From positions 1 to 64,000 of the forward strand of contig JAGVAD010000008.1 in NCBI GenBank assembly GCA_020060465.1: a stretch of 64,000 bases of DNA, written 5' to 3'. The number at the start of each line of letters is the position of its first letter. The stretch's first letter is position 1. The stretch is from Anaerolineales bacterium (GTDB lineage: Bacteria; Chloroflexota; Anaerolineae; Anaerolineales; UBA4823). The notes beneath the pieces were generated by a model, which saw nothing but the letters and a program-made list of their open reading frames with translations, did not search any database and was not told where the DNA came from. This document shows, piece by piece, positions 52,897-62,311 of this stretch. The position numbers and the translations under genes are program-made.

Positions 52897-54609
52897 ATGA
52901 AGTTTAAATTCTTATTCGTCTCGGTGGTGCTTTTCAGCATGATCTTATCCGCTTGTGGAGGCGCTCCGCCAGGCGCCCAGGTGACTGCGGAGGAAAAAAT
53001 CGTGCGAGAGACTGTAGTGGTCAAGGAGACGATCGTAGTAACCCAAGAGTTGGAGAAAATCGTCACACCAACAGCCGCACCCAAACGGCAGACGATCATT
53101 GTTGCTTTATCTCAGGCTCCCACTTCGCTTGATCCAGCGGATCATCGCAGTCGGATTTCGGAGACTGTGATCCGCAATATGTTCGATGGGCTGGTCACTC
53201 GCGATAACGTCAGCGGCGTGCACCTGGAGTTGGCCGAGGAGATAAACTGGGTAGATGATCGGACTCTGGAAGTTAAGCTTCGTCAGGGGGTAAAATTCCA
53301 TGACGGGAGCGAGATGACCGCAGATGATGTTGTCTTCACATTCGATCGCATCATCCAGGAGAACAAGATCGAGTACCCTGAGCTGCATACTTCGCCGCGC
53401 AAAGGGCTGATCGCGCCGCTCGAATCCATTGAAAAGACCGGCAACTACACAGTGGTGATGCACTTCAGCGGGCCTTGGCCTCCAGCGTTGCAACTCCTCG
53501 TTCATCAGCAAATTGTACCCAAGAAATACCTGGAAGAAGTCGGGACAGAGGGCTTTATCGCCCATCCCATTGGAACTGGCCCATTCAAGTTTGTCTCTGC
53601 TCAACCCGGCTTTGAAGAGGTGGTGATGGAGCGCTGGGAAGACTATTACGGAGGCGCGCCAGATCTGGAGCCTGTAGGGCCAGCATGCGTAGAGGGCGCC
53701 ATCTTTCGAGTCATCCCAGAGGCTTCCACTCGCGTGGCGGCCCTGCTGGCTGGCGAGGTGGACATCATTCAAGCTGTGCCTTCCGAGCTAATTGATACGC
53801 TCATGCAAACACCTGGCATCCAGGTTAAGACTGCTCCAGGGACACAACCCAAATGGATCGAGCTAAACGTCAACAAGGCGCCTTTCGACGATGTGCGTGT
53901 GCGACAAGCATTAAACTACGCAGTTGACAAACAGCTCATCATAGATGAGATTTATGGCGGACGTGCGGTTGCTTTGCCCGGTCCTCTTTCTCCCTTCAAT
54001 AACTTCGTCAATAAAAACCTGTCTCCTTATCCTTATGATCCGGATAAAGCGCTATCCTTGTTGGAGGAAGCTGGCTGGACCGATTCCAACGGAGATGGGT
54101 TGCTAGATAAGGGTGGAAGCTCATTTTCCTTCACTATTGACACTCTCGAGGAGTTCCGTGCCCTGGCTGAAGCAATAGCCGAAATGTTCCGCGCTATTGG
54201 CATTGATGCAAGTGTGCGCTTCTGGGAGTATAGCGTAGTGAGACCTCAGCTTCTGGCAGGGGAACGGATGGCTTACCTGGACGATTGGGGCGATTCAGCC
54301 TTCGATCCGGTGGGCCATTTTGAGGCCAAATGGCACGGATATGTGGATGGTTCTCCTTATGGGCGTGGCAATTTCTCCACCTACAATAATGCACGTGTCA
54401 ACGAGCTGATCGTGATGGGCGAGACCACCGCAGATCCGGCAGAGCGCCAGAAGATCTACGATGAAGCGCAGCAAATCGTTTATGATGAGGCGCCGGCTGT
54501 ATTCCTGGTTGTGCCCGATGAAGCTGAAGCTGCTTTAGCATGGGTAACAAACTGGTCACCGGCATCCGATAGCCGCATCAACCTGCACGACGTTTGTCTG
54601 ACACCATAG
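52897..54609 (+). CDS. ABC transporter substrate-binding lipoprotein, family 5
   Basis: 570 residues. Lipobox ILSAC (Cys20), then a family-5 extracellular solute-binding domain: ALSQAPTSLDPADH, LRQGVKFHDGSEMTADDVVFT, and RQALNYAVDK. This family binds di- and oligopeptides, opines, nickel or related amphoteric ligands. AAAGGAGGAA lies upstream of the ATG. Its position next to the opine dehydrogenase and the C45 hydrolase suggests an N-substituted amino acid or short peptide ligand. Confidence 0.9.
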   Translation: MKFKFLFVSVVLFSMILSACGGAPPGAQVTAEEKIVRETVVVKETIVVTQELEKIVTPTAAPKRQTIIVALSQAPTSLDPADHRSRISETVIRNMFDGLVTRDNVSGVHLELAEEINWVDDRTLEVKLRQGVKFHDGSEMTADDVVFTFDRIIQENKIEYPELHTSPRKGLIAPLESIEKTGNYTVVMHFSGPWPPALQLLVHQQIVPKKYLEEVGTEGFIAHPIGTGPFKFVSAQPGFEEVVMERWEDYYGGAPDLEPVGPACVEGAIFRVIPEASTRVAALLAGEVDIIQAVPSELIDTLMQTPGIQVKTAPGTQPKWIELNVNKAPFDDVRVRQALNYAVDKQLIIDEIYGGRAVALPGPLSPFNNFVNKNLSPYPYDPDKALSLLEEAGWTDSNGDGLLDKGGSSFSFTIDTLEEFRALAEAIAEMFRAIGIDASVRFWEYSVVRPQLLAGERMAYLDDWGDSAFDPVGHFEAKWHGYVDGSPYGRGNFSTYNNARVNELIVMGETTADPAERQKIYDEAQQIVYDEAPAVFLVVPDEAEAALAWVTNWSPASDSRINLHDVCLTP

Positions 54610-54621
54610 TAGAACCCGACC

Positions 54622-54654
54622 AAGTAGTGCGGACGTCTGATGTCCGCACTACTT
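54622..54654 (+). terminator. 13-pair hairpin between binding-protein and permease genes
   Basis: Perfect arms AAGTAGTGCGGAC (54622-54634) and GTCCGCACTACTT (54642-54654) with a 7-base loop, 10 bases after the binding-protein stop. There is no T-run. It probably stabilises or partially ends the upstream mRNA, giving more binding protein than permease. Confidence 0.6.
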
Positions 54655-54705
54655 TCCCCATCGGGTGGCAAACCATCATAATGATGATGAGGAGAGCTAG
54701 GAACT

Positions 54706-55716
54706 GTGAGAGTCGTTAAAATCCTGGAACGTCTATTGGCTACGATTCCCATTATGTTTGGTGTTGCCATTATCGTTTTCTTTTTCATGCGCCTCACCCC
54801 AGGCGACCCTGTTGACATTATGATGGGTCAAGGCGGAGCGGTATCCACCGGAGAGATAGAGCGGTTACGGGAAGAATTCAACTTGGATAAGCCGCTGCTT
54901 GTGCAACTCTGGCTATTTTTGAAAGACGCGCTGCGCGGCGACTTGGGATATTCTTATATTCTAAAACGCCCCGTGACCACATTGATTGCAGAACGCTTGC
55001 CGGCCACCATCGAATTAGCATTAGGTGCGCTGTTGGTCAGTCTACTGTTCTCCATACCTGTTGGGATTCTCTCGGCGGTGCGCCAAAACTCACTACTCGA
55101 CCGATTGACCATGGCAAGCTCTTTTTTGGGGATTTCCATGCCGGGTTTCTGGCTGGGGATCATCTTGATCTTGCTATTTTCCGTAAGGTGGGGCTGGCTC
55201 CCTGTACAAGGTCGTATAAGCGCTGATCTCAAACTTCAGCAGGTCACCGGTTTCTTTGTTTTGGACAGCTTGTTGACTGGCAACCGGCAAGCCCTGATAA
55301 GTAGCCTGAGGCACCTTGTGCTTCCCTCGATTACATTAGGGGCACCGGTAGCAGCAGTGGTTGCGCGTGTTCTGCGTTCAAGTATGTTGGAGACATTACG
55401 CTCTGATTATGTCATGCTGGCGCGCAGCAAAGGCGCCCACGAATGGAACGTAGTGCTCAAACACGCCCTGCGCAATGCACTTATTCCCACTGTGACTGTA
55501 GTCGGATTGCAGGTCGGTATTCTCCTGGGCGGCAATATGATCATCGAAGCAGTTTTCGGTTGGCCTGGCCTGGGTAGAATGGTCGTGGATGCCATCTTCA
55601 ACCGCGACTTTCCCCTCATCCAGGGATCGGTTATGGTTTATGCTTTCACGTTTGTCATAGCCAACCTGGCGGTGGATGTGATGTACACTTACCTTAATCC
55701 AAAAGTCTCGCTGTAG
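54706..55716 (+). CDS. ABC transporter permease, DppB/OppB type
   Basis: 336 residues, six TM helices. FMRLTPGDPVDIMMG near the N-terminus is the DppB hallmark, and the EAA loop region EWNVVLKHALRNALIPTVT contacts the ATPase. GTG start at 54706 with GAGGAGAG upstream. Pairs with the next permease. Confidence 0.92.
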   Translation: MRVVKILERLLATIPIMFGVAIIVFFFMRLTPGDPVDIMMGQGGAVSTGEIERLREEFNLDKPLLVQLWLFLKDALRGDLGYSYILKRPVTTLIAERLPATIELALGALLVSLLFSIPVGILSAVRQNSLLDRLTMASSFLGISMPGFWLGIILILLFSVRWGWLPVQGRISADLKLQQVTGFFVLDSLLTGNRQALISSLRHLVLPSITLGAPVAAVVARVLRSSMLETLRSDYVMLARSKGAHEWNVVLKHALRNALIPTVTVVGLQVGILLGGNMIIEAVFGWPGLGRMVVDAIFNRDFPLIQGSVMVYAFTFVIANLAVDVMYTYLNPKVSL

Positions 55717-55724
55717 CTACAGGA

Positions 55725-56678
55725 GTGTGGTTACTAAAAATGGAAATTGCACCCGATGTTCGAACATTGCTAGACCGGCAGTTTTACTTGCTACGCATCC
55801 GCCTGAGCATCTGGTGGGCTAATTTTGTTCAATTTCTTAATGAACTGCGCCAGCATCCACTTGCATTGGGAGGCGGCATTATCATCTTAGTTTATATCTT
55901 TTGCGCGCTATTTGCCGAACAAATCACCGTACAATCAGCTTTTCGCGGCAACCTGCGTATGCGGCTACAACCTCCAGCTTGGCTGGAAGGCGGCAGTTGG
56001 GAATTTCCCCTGGGCACGGATGCTCAGGGGCGTGATATTCTCACCCGCGTGATCTTTGGCGCACGCGTCTCGTTGATGGTTGGGGGACTCACGGTAGGTA
56101 TATCTATCCTGATTGGCGTTATGCTAGGAACCCTGGCAGGTTATTTTCGCGGCAAGCTAGACAGTCTGATCTCGCGCTTCGCCGACCTTCTGCTGGCTTT
56201 TCCGTTCCTGATATTCGCCATTGGCGTGATGGCCTTTCTGGGTCCAGGGTTCACGAATATGATCCTTGCTCTTACCTTTAAAGGGTGGGTAGAGTTCTTC
56301 CGTCTGGTACGAGGCGAGATGATGGCTGAGAAGAGCAAGGAGTATGTAGAGGCAGCGCGCGCAACCGGTCAAAGCCATTTTGCAATCATCGTACGCGAGA
56401 TCCTGCCCAACATCATTCACTCTGTGTTCGTACTTGGCACACTGCGCATGGGATATATGATAATCACTGAAGCCAGTCTGAGCTTTTTAGGGCTGGGCGT
56501 TCCTCCTAGCTTACCTGCCTGGGGCTCTATGGTTGCTGCGGGTCGCGACTATATGTTGGTCGCTTGGTGGGTTTCCACAATACCCGGGGTAGCATTGCTG
56601 ATCCTGGTGCTGGCAATTAACTTATTTGGGGAAGGTTTGCGGGACATCCTGGACCCTCGCCTAAAAGTAGAAGGATAA
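55725..56678 (+). CDS. ABC transporter permease, DppC/OppC type
   Basis: 317 residues. N-terminal cytoplasmic stretch, first TM (LALGGGIIILVYIFCALFA), then FPLGTDAQGRDILTRVIFGAR, the DppC signature, and an EAA loop with EYVEAARATGQSHFAIIVRE. Start uncertain: GTG 55725 lies too close to the AGGAG at 55721, and ATG 55740 is 14 bases from it. Confidence 0.9.
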   Translation: MWLLKMEIAPDVRTLLDRQFYLLRIRLSIWWANFVQFLNELRQHPLALGGGIIILVYIFCALFAEQITVQSAFRGNLRMRLQPPAWLEGGSWEFPLGTDAQGRDILTRVIFGARVSLMVGGLTVGISILIGVMLGTLAGYFRGKLDSLISRFADLLLAFPFLIFAIGVMAFLGPGFTNMILALTFKGWVEFFRLVRGEMMAEKSKEYVEAARATGQSHFAIIVREILPNIIHSVFVLGTLRMGYMIITEASLSFLGLGVPPSLPAWGSMVAAGRDYMLVAWWVSTIPGVALLILVLAINLFGEGLRDILDPRLKVEG

Positions 56679-56701
56679 TTCAAACTAGCGGAAGGTTTAC
56701 A

Positions 56702-57754
56702 TTGAGCGGAACCGAATTATTAGAAATACGCCAGCTGACGACTGTGTTTCCCACCCGGAGAGGGGAGGTGCGCGCGGTAGATGGAGTAAATCTTAGATTG
56801 AAGCCAGGGCAACTGCTGGGGCTGGTGGGCGAATCGGGCTGCGGTAAGAGCACGGTGTTGCTCTCTATTCTACGATTGATCCGTCAACCAGGGCAGATCG
56901 TCCAGGGTGAAATATTATTTCGTGGTCGCGATTTGCGAAAACAATCGGGCAAAGCCATGCGCGCGATACGCGGCAAAGACATTGCCATGATTTTTCAAGA
57001 TCCACTCTCCACACTAAATCCGGTGTTCGTAGTGGGGGAACAAATCCGCGAAGCGTTGCGCATACATCATATTGTATCTGGACCGCGCTGGCCCTGGCCG
57101 CTGGATATTGCTGTGCGCCAGAATGAGAAAAAACGAGTCTTGAAGATCATGGAAGACGTTGGGATTCCTTCACCAATGGATCGCTACGCCGCCTATCCTC
57201 ACCAATTCTCTGGAGGCATGCAGCAACGCGCGCTAATCGCCATGGCGTTGATCTGCGGACCATCTATACTCCTGGCCGATGAACCCACCACTGCCTTAGA
57301 TGTAACCATCCAGGCACAGATCATGGACCTGATGCGCCAGATTAATCAATCGCATGGCACGGCGATCATTCTAGTAACGCATGACTTAGGGCTAGCCGCT
57401 GAATTCTGCGACACGATTGCTGTGATGTACGCCGGACGTATTGTCGAGCAGGGCAGTGTTGACCAGATCGTGACCGACCCCCAGCACCCTTACACGGAAG
57501 GGTTGCTGGCTTGTCGGCCGCGCATCCAACAACGAGAACAACGAGTTCAACCCATCCCAGGCAACGTTCCCGACCTGGCAGCATTGCCGGTGGGGTGCGC
57601 GTTTGCGCCACGCTGTAAATACGCTCGCGAGCTATGTGCTCAAGTCTCTATACCGATGTTTTCTGTCGAGGATGGCCGTTTCAGCCGCTGTTTACGACAT
57701 ACGGATTTCAGAATTGAACCCCATTTGGGTTGGGATGAAATTGTGAGGCTCTAA
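56702..57754 (+). CDS. ABC transporter ATPase, DppD/OppD type
   Basis: 350 residues. Walker [10 protein letters not shown], signature [15 protein letters not shown], Walker [12 protein letters not shown], switch VTHD, and the C-terminal oligopeptide extension with clustered Cys ([15 protein letters not shown]), which in OppD-type proteins can hold a [4Fe-4S] cluster. TTG start at 56702 behind GGAAGG. The stop overlaps the next ATG by one base (TAATG). Confidence 0.92.
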   Translation: MSGTELLEIRQLTTVFPTRRGEVRAVDGVNLRLKPGQLLGLVGESGCGKSTVLLSILRLIRQPGQIVQGEILFRGRDLRKQSGKAMRAIRGKDIAMIFQDPLSTLNPVFVVGEQIREALRIHHIVSGPRWPWPLDIAVRQNEKKRVLKIMEDVGIPSPMDRYAAYPHQFSGGMQQRALIAMALICGPSILLADEPTTALDVTIQAQIMDLMRQINQSHGTAIILVTHDLGLAAEFCDTIAVMYAGRIVEQGSVDQIVTDPQHPYTEGLLACRPRIQQREQRVQPIPGNVPDLAALPVGCAFAPRCKYARELCAQVSIPMFSVEDGRFSRCLRHTDFRIEPHLGWDEIVRL

Positions 57755-58839
57755 TGTCAGAGCTCAGGGCGATGGAAACACTACAGCCATTGTTTGAGTG
57801 TCGCGAAGTTTACAAGCACTTCCTTGTCCGGTCCAGCTTACTGGCCAGATATTTGGCTGGCGCACAGGAGAAAGTCGTCCGTGCAGTGGATGGAGTTGAT
57901 CTAAAGATTTGGTCTGGGGAAACTCTAGGGTTGGTAGGAGAGAGCGGCTGTGGGAAAACCACTCTGGGGAGACTTTTGGCGCGCCTATATGAGCCCACTC
58001 GCGGCGAAATCTATTATATGGGCCAACCTGTAGCTGACAAAGTCGTTATTAATCAACAGAATGGCAAAAAGGCTCAGGTCAACTTTCATCGGATTGCTCA
58101 AATTATTTTCCAGAATCCCTACTCTTCCCTGAACCCCCGCAAAACAGTGCGCGAGATCATCGGCGTAACGTTGCAACGGCGCGGTCTTAACGATCCCCTG
58201 GAACGGGAAGAGGAGACAATGCAATTGCTGCGCCGCGTTGGTTTGAGCCAACGACATATTGACTCATACCCGCATCAATTTTCCGGCGGTCAACGTCAGC
58301 GCATTGGCATCGCCCGCGCTCTGGCTATGCGGCCTCGCTTCATCGTGGCCGATGAACCAGTCTCATCGTTGGATGTTTCCATTCAAGCCCAGGTCATCAA
58401 TTTATTGAAGGAATTGCAGGCGGAATATCACCTCACTTATATGTTTATTTCGCACGACTTGAGCGTGATCTATTACATCAGCAACCGTGTAGCAGTGATG
58501 TACCTGGGGCATATTGTCGAGCAAGGAGATACCGACCAGCTTTTTAATAACCCTTTGCATCCCTATACAAAGGCATTGCTAGCAGCCATTCCCCGTGTAC
58601 GCAAAGAGGTACGCCGTCAACGCATTATCCTGCCTGGCGGGGTGCCCAGCCCGATTAACCCGCCTGCGGGCTGTCCATTTCACCCACGCTGTTTCGCAAA
58701 AGTGGGGAAGATTTGCGAGCAACAATACCCGCCCTTCTTCGAGATTGACAACCAGATGGTTGCGTGTTGGATCTACCAGAACAAGACGCCGAGCGTTACT
58801 ACTGCGTCAAAAACCGAACAAGGAGAGAACAACCTTTGA
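57754..58839 (+). CDS. ABC transporter ATPase, DppF/OppF type
   Basis: 361 residues. Walker [10 protein letters not shown], signature [15 protein letters not shown], Walker [12 protein letters not shown], switch ISHD, and the C-terminal Cys cluster [16 protein letters not shown]. It forms the nucleotide-binding heterodimer with the previous gene. The stop overlaps the TTG start of the C45 hydrolase (TTGA). Confidence 0.92.
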   Translation: MSELRAMETLQPLFECREVYKHFLVRSSLLARYLAGAQEKVVRAVDGVDLKIWSGETLGLVGESGCGKTTLGRLLARLYEPTRGEIYYMGQPVADKVVINQQNGKKAQVNFHRIAQIIFQNPYSSLNPRKTVREIIGVTLQRRGLNDPLEREEETMQLLRRVGLSQRHIDSYPHQFSGGQRQRIGIARALAMRPRFIVADEPVSSLDVSIQAQVINLLKELQAEYHLTYMFISHDLSVIYYISNRVAVMYLGHIVEQGDTDQLFNNPLHPYTKALLAAIPRVRKEVRRQRIILPGGVPSPINPPAGCPFHPRCFAKVGKICEQQYPPFFEIDNQMVACWIYQNKTPSVTTASKTEQGENNL

Positions 58840-59915
58840 TCAGGAAACTTACACTTAGCGGCGATCATCTTAGCATGGGACGCCAGCACGCAGCTCAGGT
58901 CAGCGACTTAAAATTACAAGTTGCGTCGGTAATAGATCGCCGACTGGCCGATATGGAAAATCTGCCGGCTGAGGCGATTCAACTAACACGCGATATCGTT
59001 GATCTATGGGAGATTAATGCCAGACCAACACTTGACATGTTGAGAGGTATCGCAGAAGTATTGGGATTTGAATGGGAAGTCTATTTGCGTTATACGCTGG
59101 CTTCCTTCCTGACGGACTGGTATCGGCGCGCGCCGGCCACCGAGGGCTGCACGGTCTGGGCAGTGGCCGCGCCTAAAACCAAACCCGAATTGCCCATGCT
59201 GGCCAAAAACCGCGACTACCGACCTGAGCACTTGAGCCTACAATGCCTGGCTTGGGCGCAACCAGATCATGCTTATCGTTATATCTACCTAACCAGCGCT
59301 GCCAGCCCAGGCGTGTTTAGCTCTGGTATAAATGAAAGGGGACTAGCAGTGGCTGATACACACGTTCAGTCGCTGAATATTGGCCCAGGCATTCCACGCT
59401 ACGCGGCAATGATGGAAATTCTGGAAAAGCACGATCGAGTGAGGTCGGCGCTCGATTATCTCAAAGAAATCCAGCATTTAGGCGATGGCAACCTGGTTTT
59501 GCTCGATGCCGAGGGCGATATGGCGGTCGTAGAGGCCGGCCACTCCGGGGCTCAAGTTATCCATCCTTATGAAGGTTGCGTAGTCGCGACCAATCACTAT
59601 GTATCCATTCCACTATGTGATCAGTGGGTAGACAATAGTCAGGAGAGATTACGCGGCAATTCACTTGCCCGAAATGCGCGCGTTACGGCTGCTTTGCGCG
59701 CTCCTCATCAAGAAATAGATCTGGATTGGACGATGCGCCTGTTGCAAGCGCATGGCTCATATTTAGATTCTATTTGCCGACATGAGACTCTAGAAGCTCA
59801 CACAGCCACGATTGCCTCAACGATTTATCTGCCAGTTCAGAAGCAACTCTATCTGGCGAACGGGCTGCCCTGCCAGGAGACGTATCAGGCATTCTCGCTT
59901 TTCGGGGAATTTTAA
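58836..59915 (+). CDS. C45-family Ntn hydrolase (acyl-CoA:6-APA acyltransferase-like)
   Basis: 359 residues. Ntn-fold protein with the autoprocessing nucleophile Cys105 in EGCTVWA, AKNRDY shortly after, SSGINERGLAVAD and the ATNHY motif, all typical of family C45. Members cut or transfer acyl groups on amide bonds of N-acyl amino acids and beta-lactam precursors. TTG 58836 was chosen (AGGAGA about 10 bases upstream, TTGA overlap with the ATPase stop); the longer start at 58764 would lie deep in the ATPase gene. No signal peptide, so cytoplasmic. Last gene of the importer cluster. Confidence 0.85.
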   Translation: MIRKLTLSGDHLSMGRQHAAQVSDLKLQVASVIDRRLADMENLPAEAIQLTRDIVDLWEINARPTLDMLRGIAEVLGFEWEVYLRYTLASFLTDWYRRAPATEGCTVWAVAAPKTKPELPMLAKNRDYRPEHLSLQCLAWAQPDHAYRYIYLTSAASPGVFSSGINERGLAVADTHVQSLNIGPGIPRYAAMMEILEKHDRVRSALDYLKEIQHLGDGNLVLLDAEGDMAVVEAGHSGAQVIHPYEGCVVATNHYVSIPLCDQWVDNSQERLRGNSLARNARVTAALRAPHQEIDLDWTMRLLQAHGSYLDSICRHETLEAHTATIASTIYLPVQKQLYLANGLPCQETYQAFSLFGEF

Positions 59916-59926
59916 ACTCCAAAAAG

Positions 59927-59955
59927 AAATTTCACCATTCTCAATGGGGAATTTT
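59927..59955 (+). terminator. Terminator after the importer cluster
   Basis: Imperfect hairpin (AAATTTCACCATT, 3-base loop, AATGGGGAATTT) ending in a short T-run, 12 bases after the C45 stop. Confidence 0.5.
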
Positions 59956-59960
59956 GTGCT

Positions 59961-59984
59961 AAAATAGAATATATGTTCTATTTT
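59961..59984. promoter_or_regulatory. SOS-box-like palindrome upstream of the M23 gene
   Basis: Perfect arms AAAATAGAA and TTCTATTTT around TATATG. The core GAATATATGTTC differs by one base from the GAAC-N4-GTTC type of LexA box. It overlaps an extended -10-like TGCTAAAAT (59957-59965). Confidence 0.4.
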
Positions 59985-60036
59985 CGACGCAATCGAGCGG
60001 AGATTTGCCGTTATAATTTATCGGCAGCTCAAGAGA

Positions 60037-60672
60037 ATGGATAGAAAAATGTACCGCGAACGTGTGGATGAATTGACCATTGTCGCCCTCGCCTTCCTGG
60101 CGTTCATTGGCTTTAACATCGTGCGCGACCAGGGCTGGCTGGGCGGGTTATTCGATTTTAATAGCCAGCCGGCGGCGCGGGTTGAAAGCGCGGTAGACGC
60201 TCGCTCGGCTGAGGCTGCATCTATGCAGTTATCCGCAACGCCTGATATGCAGCTCACATACGATCCGGCGGCGATCGCCTATCCCTATGAGCACTTCACG
60301 CTCACGCAGGGGCCTCATGGCGTAGATTACGGTCATTTTGCCATTGATCTGACGGCGGGGAAGGGCGCGACCATCCAATCGCCGATTAATGGGGTGATTA
60401 CGGGGCGAACGATTGACGAATACGGCAACACTGTTTTGGTGATCGAAAACGAACGCTACGCCATTACCCTCATGCATGGCTTATACACCGTCCAAATTGG
60501 GGAGTTCGTTTCTCTTGGCCAACCCATTGGTCAAGAAAGCAACCAGGGCTATACCATCGGTGCGGATGGGCTGACCTGCGCCGGGCGCGATTGCGGCTAC
60601 CACACGCACATGAATATCTTTGATAAACAGTTGGGGACAAATGTAAATCCGCTGGAGGTTCTGCCGCGCTAA
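60037..60672 (+). CDS. Membrane-anchored M23 (LytM-type) peptidase-like protein
   Basis: 211 residues: N-terminal TM anchor (about 13-30) and a LytM/M23 domain with GHFAIDL (His and Asp metal ligands), GATIQSPINGVITG, and the HTH signature of HxH in YHTHMNIFD. Likely acts on cell-wall peptides outside the membrane. ATG 60037 or 60049 could be the start; both keep the anchor. Preceded by the palindrome at 59961-59984. Confidence 0.82.
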   Translation: MDRKMYRERVDELTIVALAFLAFIGFNIVRDQGWLGGLFDFNSQPAARVESAVDARSAEAASMQLSATPDMQLTYDPAAIAYPYEHFTLTQGPHGVDYGHFAIDLTAGKGATIQSPINGVITGRTIDEYGNTVLVIENERYAITLMHGLYTVQIGEFVSLGQPIGQESNQGYTIGADGLTCAGRDCGYHTHMNIFDKQLGTNVNPLEVLPR

Positions 60673-60961
60673 GCAGCACTTTGCGAAAACACACGCCAGG
60701 TTGCAGCGCGTTGTTTCCACCGTTTCTTCAGGTGTTTCATTTTCCGCGCGACCCATATATGCCGCAGGTGCGGCGCACCTGAGCAGCTTATCTTCGATCT
60801 GGGAAATTGGCGCAGAAATGATCAAATCGGAATCCGCCGGATACGCTTTATTGTGGTATACTAGCTCGTCTCCTCCGTAATTGGATCAATCTAATCCACT
60901 TACTTGTGCAGACAGGCCGGGTTCTGCCTGGCTTAATCTTGGATTTTCATAAGGATGTTTC

Positions 60962-62188
60962 GTGAGTTTCGATATTTTTAATTTCCACCCGCAAATTCAT
61001 GCGGGTATTGCAAAGGCGGGTTTTACCACCCCCACCCCGATCCAGCTTCAGGCAATCCCACCCATCTTGGGCGGTCAGGATGTGCTTGGCCTGGCTCAAA
61101 CCGGCACGGGAAAGACGGCTGCGTTTGTCTTGCCCATTTTACAACACCTGCTTCGGGGGCCACGCCGTAAATTGCGCGCCCTGATCCTCTCGCCCACACG
61201 CGAGCTGGCTGAACAAAGCCACAACGCTATTCAATTGCTCGGCCGTCAGACCGGGCTGCGCAGCCTGACCATCTATGGCGGGGTCAGTGCAACACCGCAG
61301 ATCAAAGGGCTGCGCGCCGGCGCTGAGATCGCTGTCGCCTGCCCGGGACGCCTGCTGGATCTGCTGGGTCAGCGCGTAGTTGACCTGCGTTCGGTCGAGA
61401 TCGTCGTTCTGGACGAAGCTGACCGCATGTTCGACATGGGTTTTCTACCCGATATTCGGCGTATTCTGGCTGCCCTGCCAGCAGAGCGTCAGATGTTGTT
61501 TTTCTCCGCCACCATGCCGGACGCCATCCGTAACCTGGCGACCGAGATGCTGCGGAACCCCGTAACTATCGAGATCGGCGCTTCGCAACCCGTTGAGACC
61601 ATCAGCCACGCGCTGATCCCCGCTGACCCCAACCGCAAGACAGAGATGCTGCTGGCTTTACTGAAACAGGTGGACAGCGATCAGGTTTTGGTCTTTGCGC
61701 GCACCAAGCGTCGCGCCCAAAAACTCGCCGGACAGCTTGTCAAAGCTGGCCTGTCCGCCGCAGCCTTAGAAGGCGATATGACGCAAAGCAAGCGTCAGCA
61801 GGCGATGGAGCGTTTTAGAAATGGGCGGGTGCGCGTCCTGGTAGCCACAGACATCGCCGCTCGCGGCATTGATGTTGTGCAAATCACCCACGTCATCAAC
61901 TATGATTTACCCGATACCGCCGAGGCGTACACGCACCGCATCGGACGCACGGGGCGCATGGCGCGCAGCGGCGCGGCGTTCTCTTTGGTGACTCAACAAG
62001 ATTTACCCATGGTGCGCACCATCGAGAGGCTGTTGAATTATCGGCTGGAACGCCGCGAATTGGAAGGATTCGATACCCCACCGCTGGTTGAACGCCCTAC
62101 AACCGTGAGCTATCGTTTCCAATCGTCCAAATCCGCCCCCATCATGGCGCCCAAGCCCTCACGGCGGCGGGCATTCAGGATGGCCTGA
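60962..62188 (+). CDS. DEAD-box RNA helicase, RhlE-like
   Basis: 408 residues. Q motif (FTTPTPIQLQAIP), motif I AQTGTGKTAA, Ia PTRELAEQ, motif II LDEADRMFDMGF, motif III SAT, motifs IV-VI with VATDIAARGIDV and HRIGRTGR. Lacks a long C-terminal extension; a short basic tail (PKPSRRRAFRMA) is present. Unwinds RNA duplexes in ribosome assembly or decay. GTG start at 60962 after an AAGGATGT stretch. The 289-base gap upstream has a 7-base hairpin (60765-60781) but nothing else I can support. Confidence 0.92.
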   Translation: MSFDIFNFHPQIHAGIAKAGFTTPTPIQLQAIPPILGGQDVLGLAQTGTGKTAAFVLPILQHLLRGPRRKLRALILSPTRELAEQSHNAIQLLGRQTGLRSLTIYGGVSATPQIKGLRAGAEIAVACPGRLLDLLGQRVVDLRSVEIVVLDEADRMFDMGFLPDIRRILAALPAERQMLFFSATMPDAIRNLATEMLRNPVTIEIGASQPVETISHALIPADPNRKTEMLLALLKQVDSDQVLVFARTKRRAQKLAGQLVKAGLSAAALEGDMTQSKRQQAMERFRNGRVRVLVATDIAARGIDVVQITHVINYDLPDTAEAYTHRIGRTGRMARSGAAFSLVTQQDLPMVRTIERLLNYRLERRELEGFDTPPLVERPTTVSYRFQSSKSAPIMAPKPSRRRAFRMA

Positions 62189-62260
62189 GCGGCTCATTTC
62201 CAACCTGCGGGCGTTCATAACCTGGCTATCTGAAGGTTAACAATTACCCTGTAGTAGAAA

Positions 62261-62293
62261 AAAACGGGATGCCCATCCGCAGCATCCCGTTTT
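62261..62293. terminator. Bidirectional terminator between helicase and glmS
   Basis: 12-base perfect arms AAAACGGGATGC/GCATCCCGTTTT with a 9-base loop, an A-run on the left and a T-run on the right, in the convergent gap. Works for both strands. Confidence 0.88.
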
Positions 62294-62311
62294 GCGTCTG
62301 ATCTTACGCTC

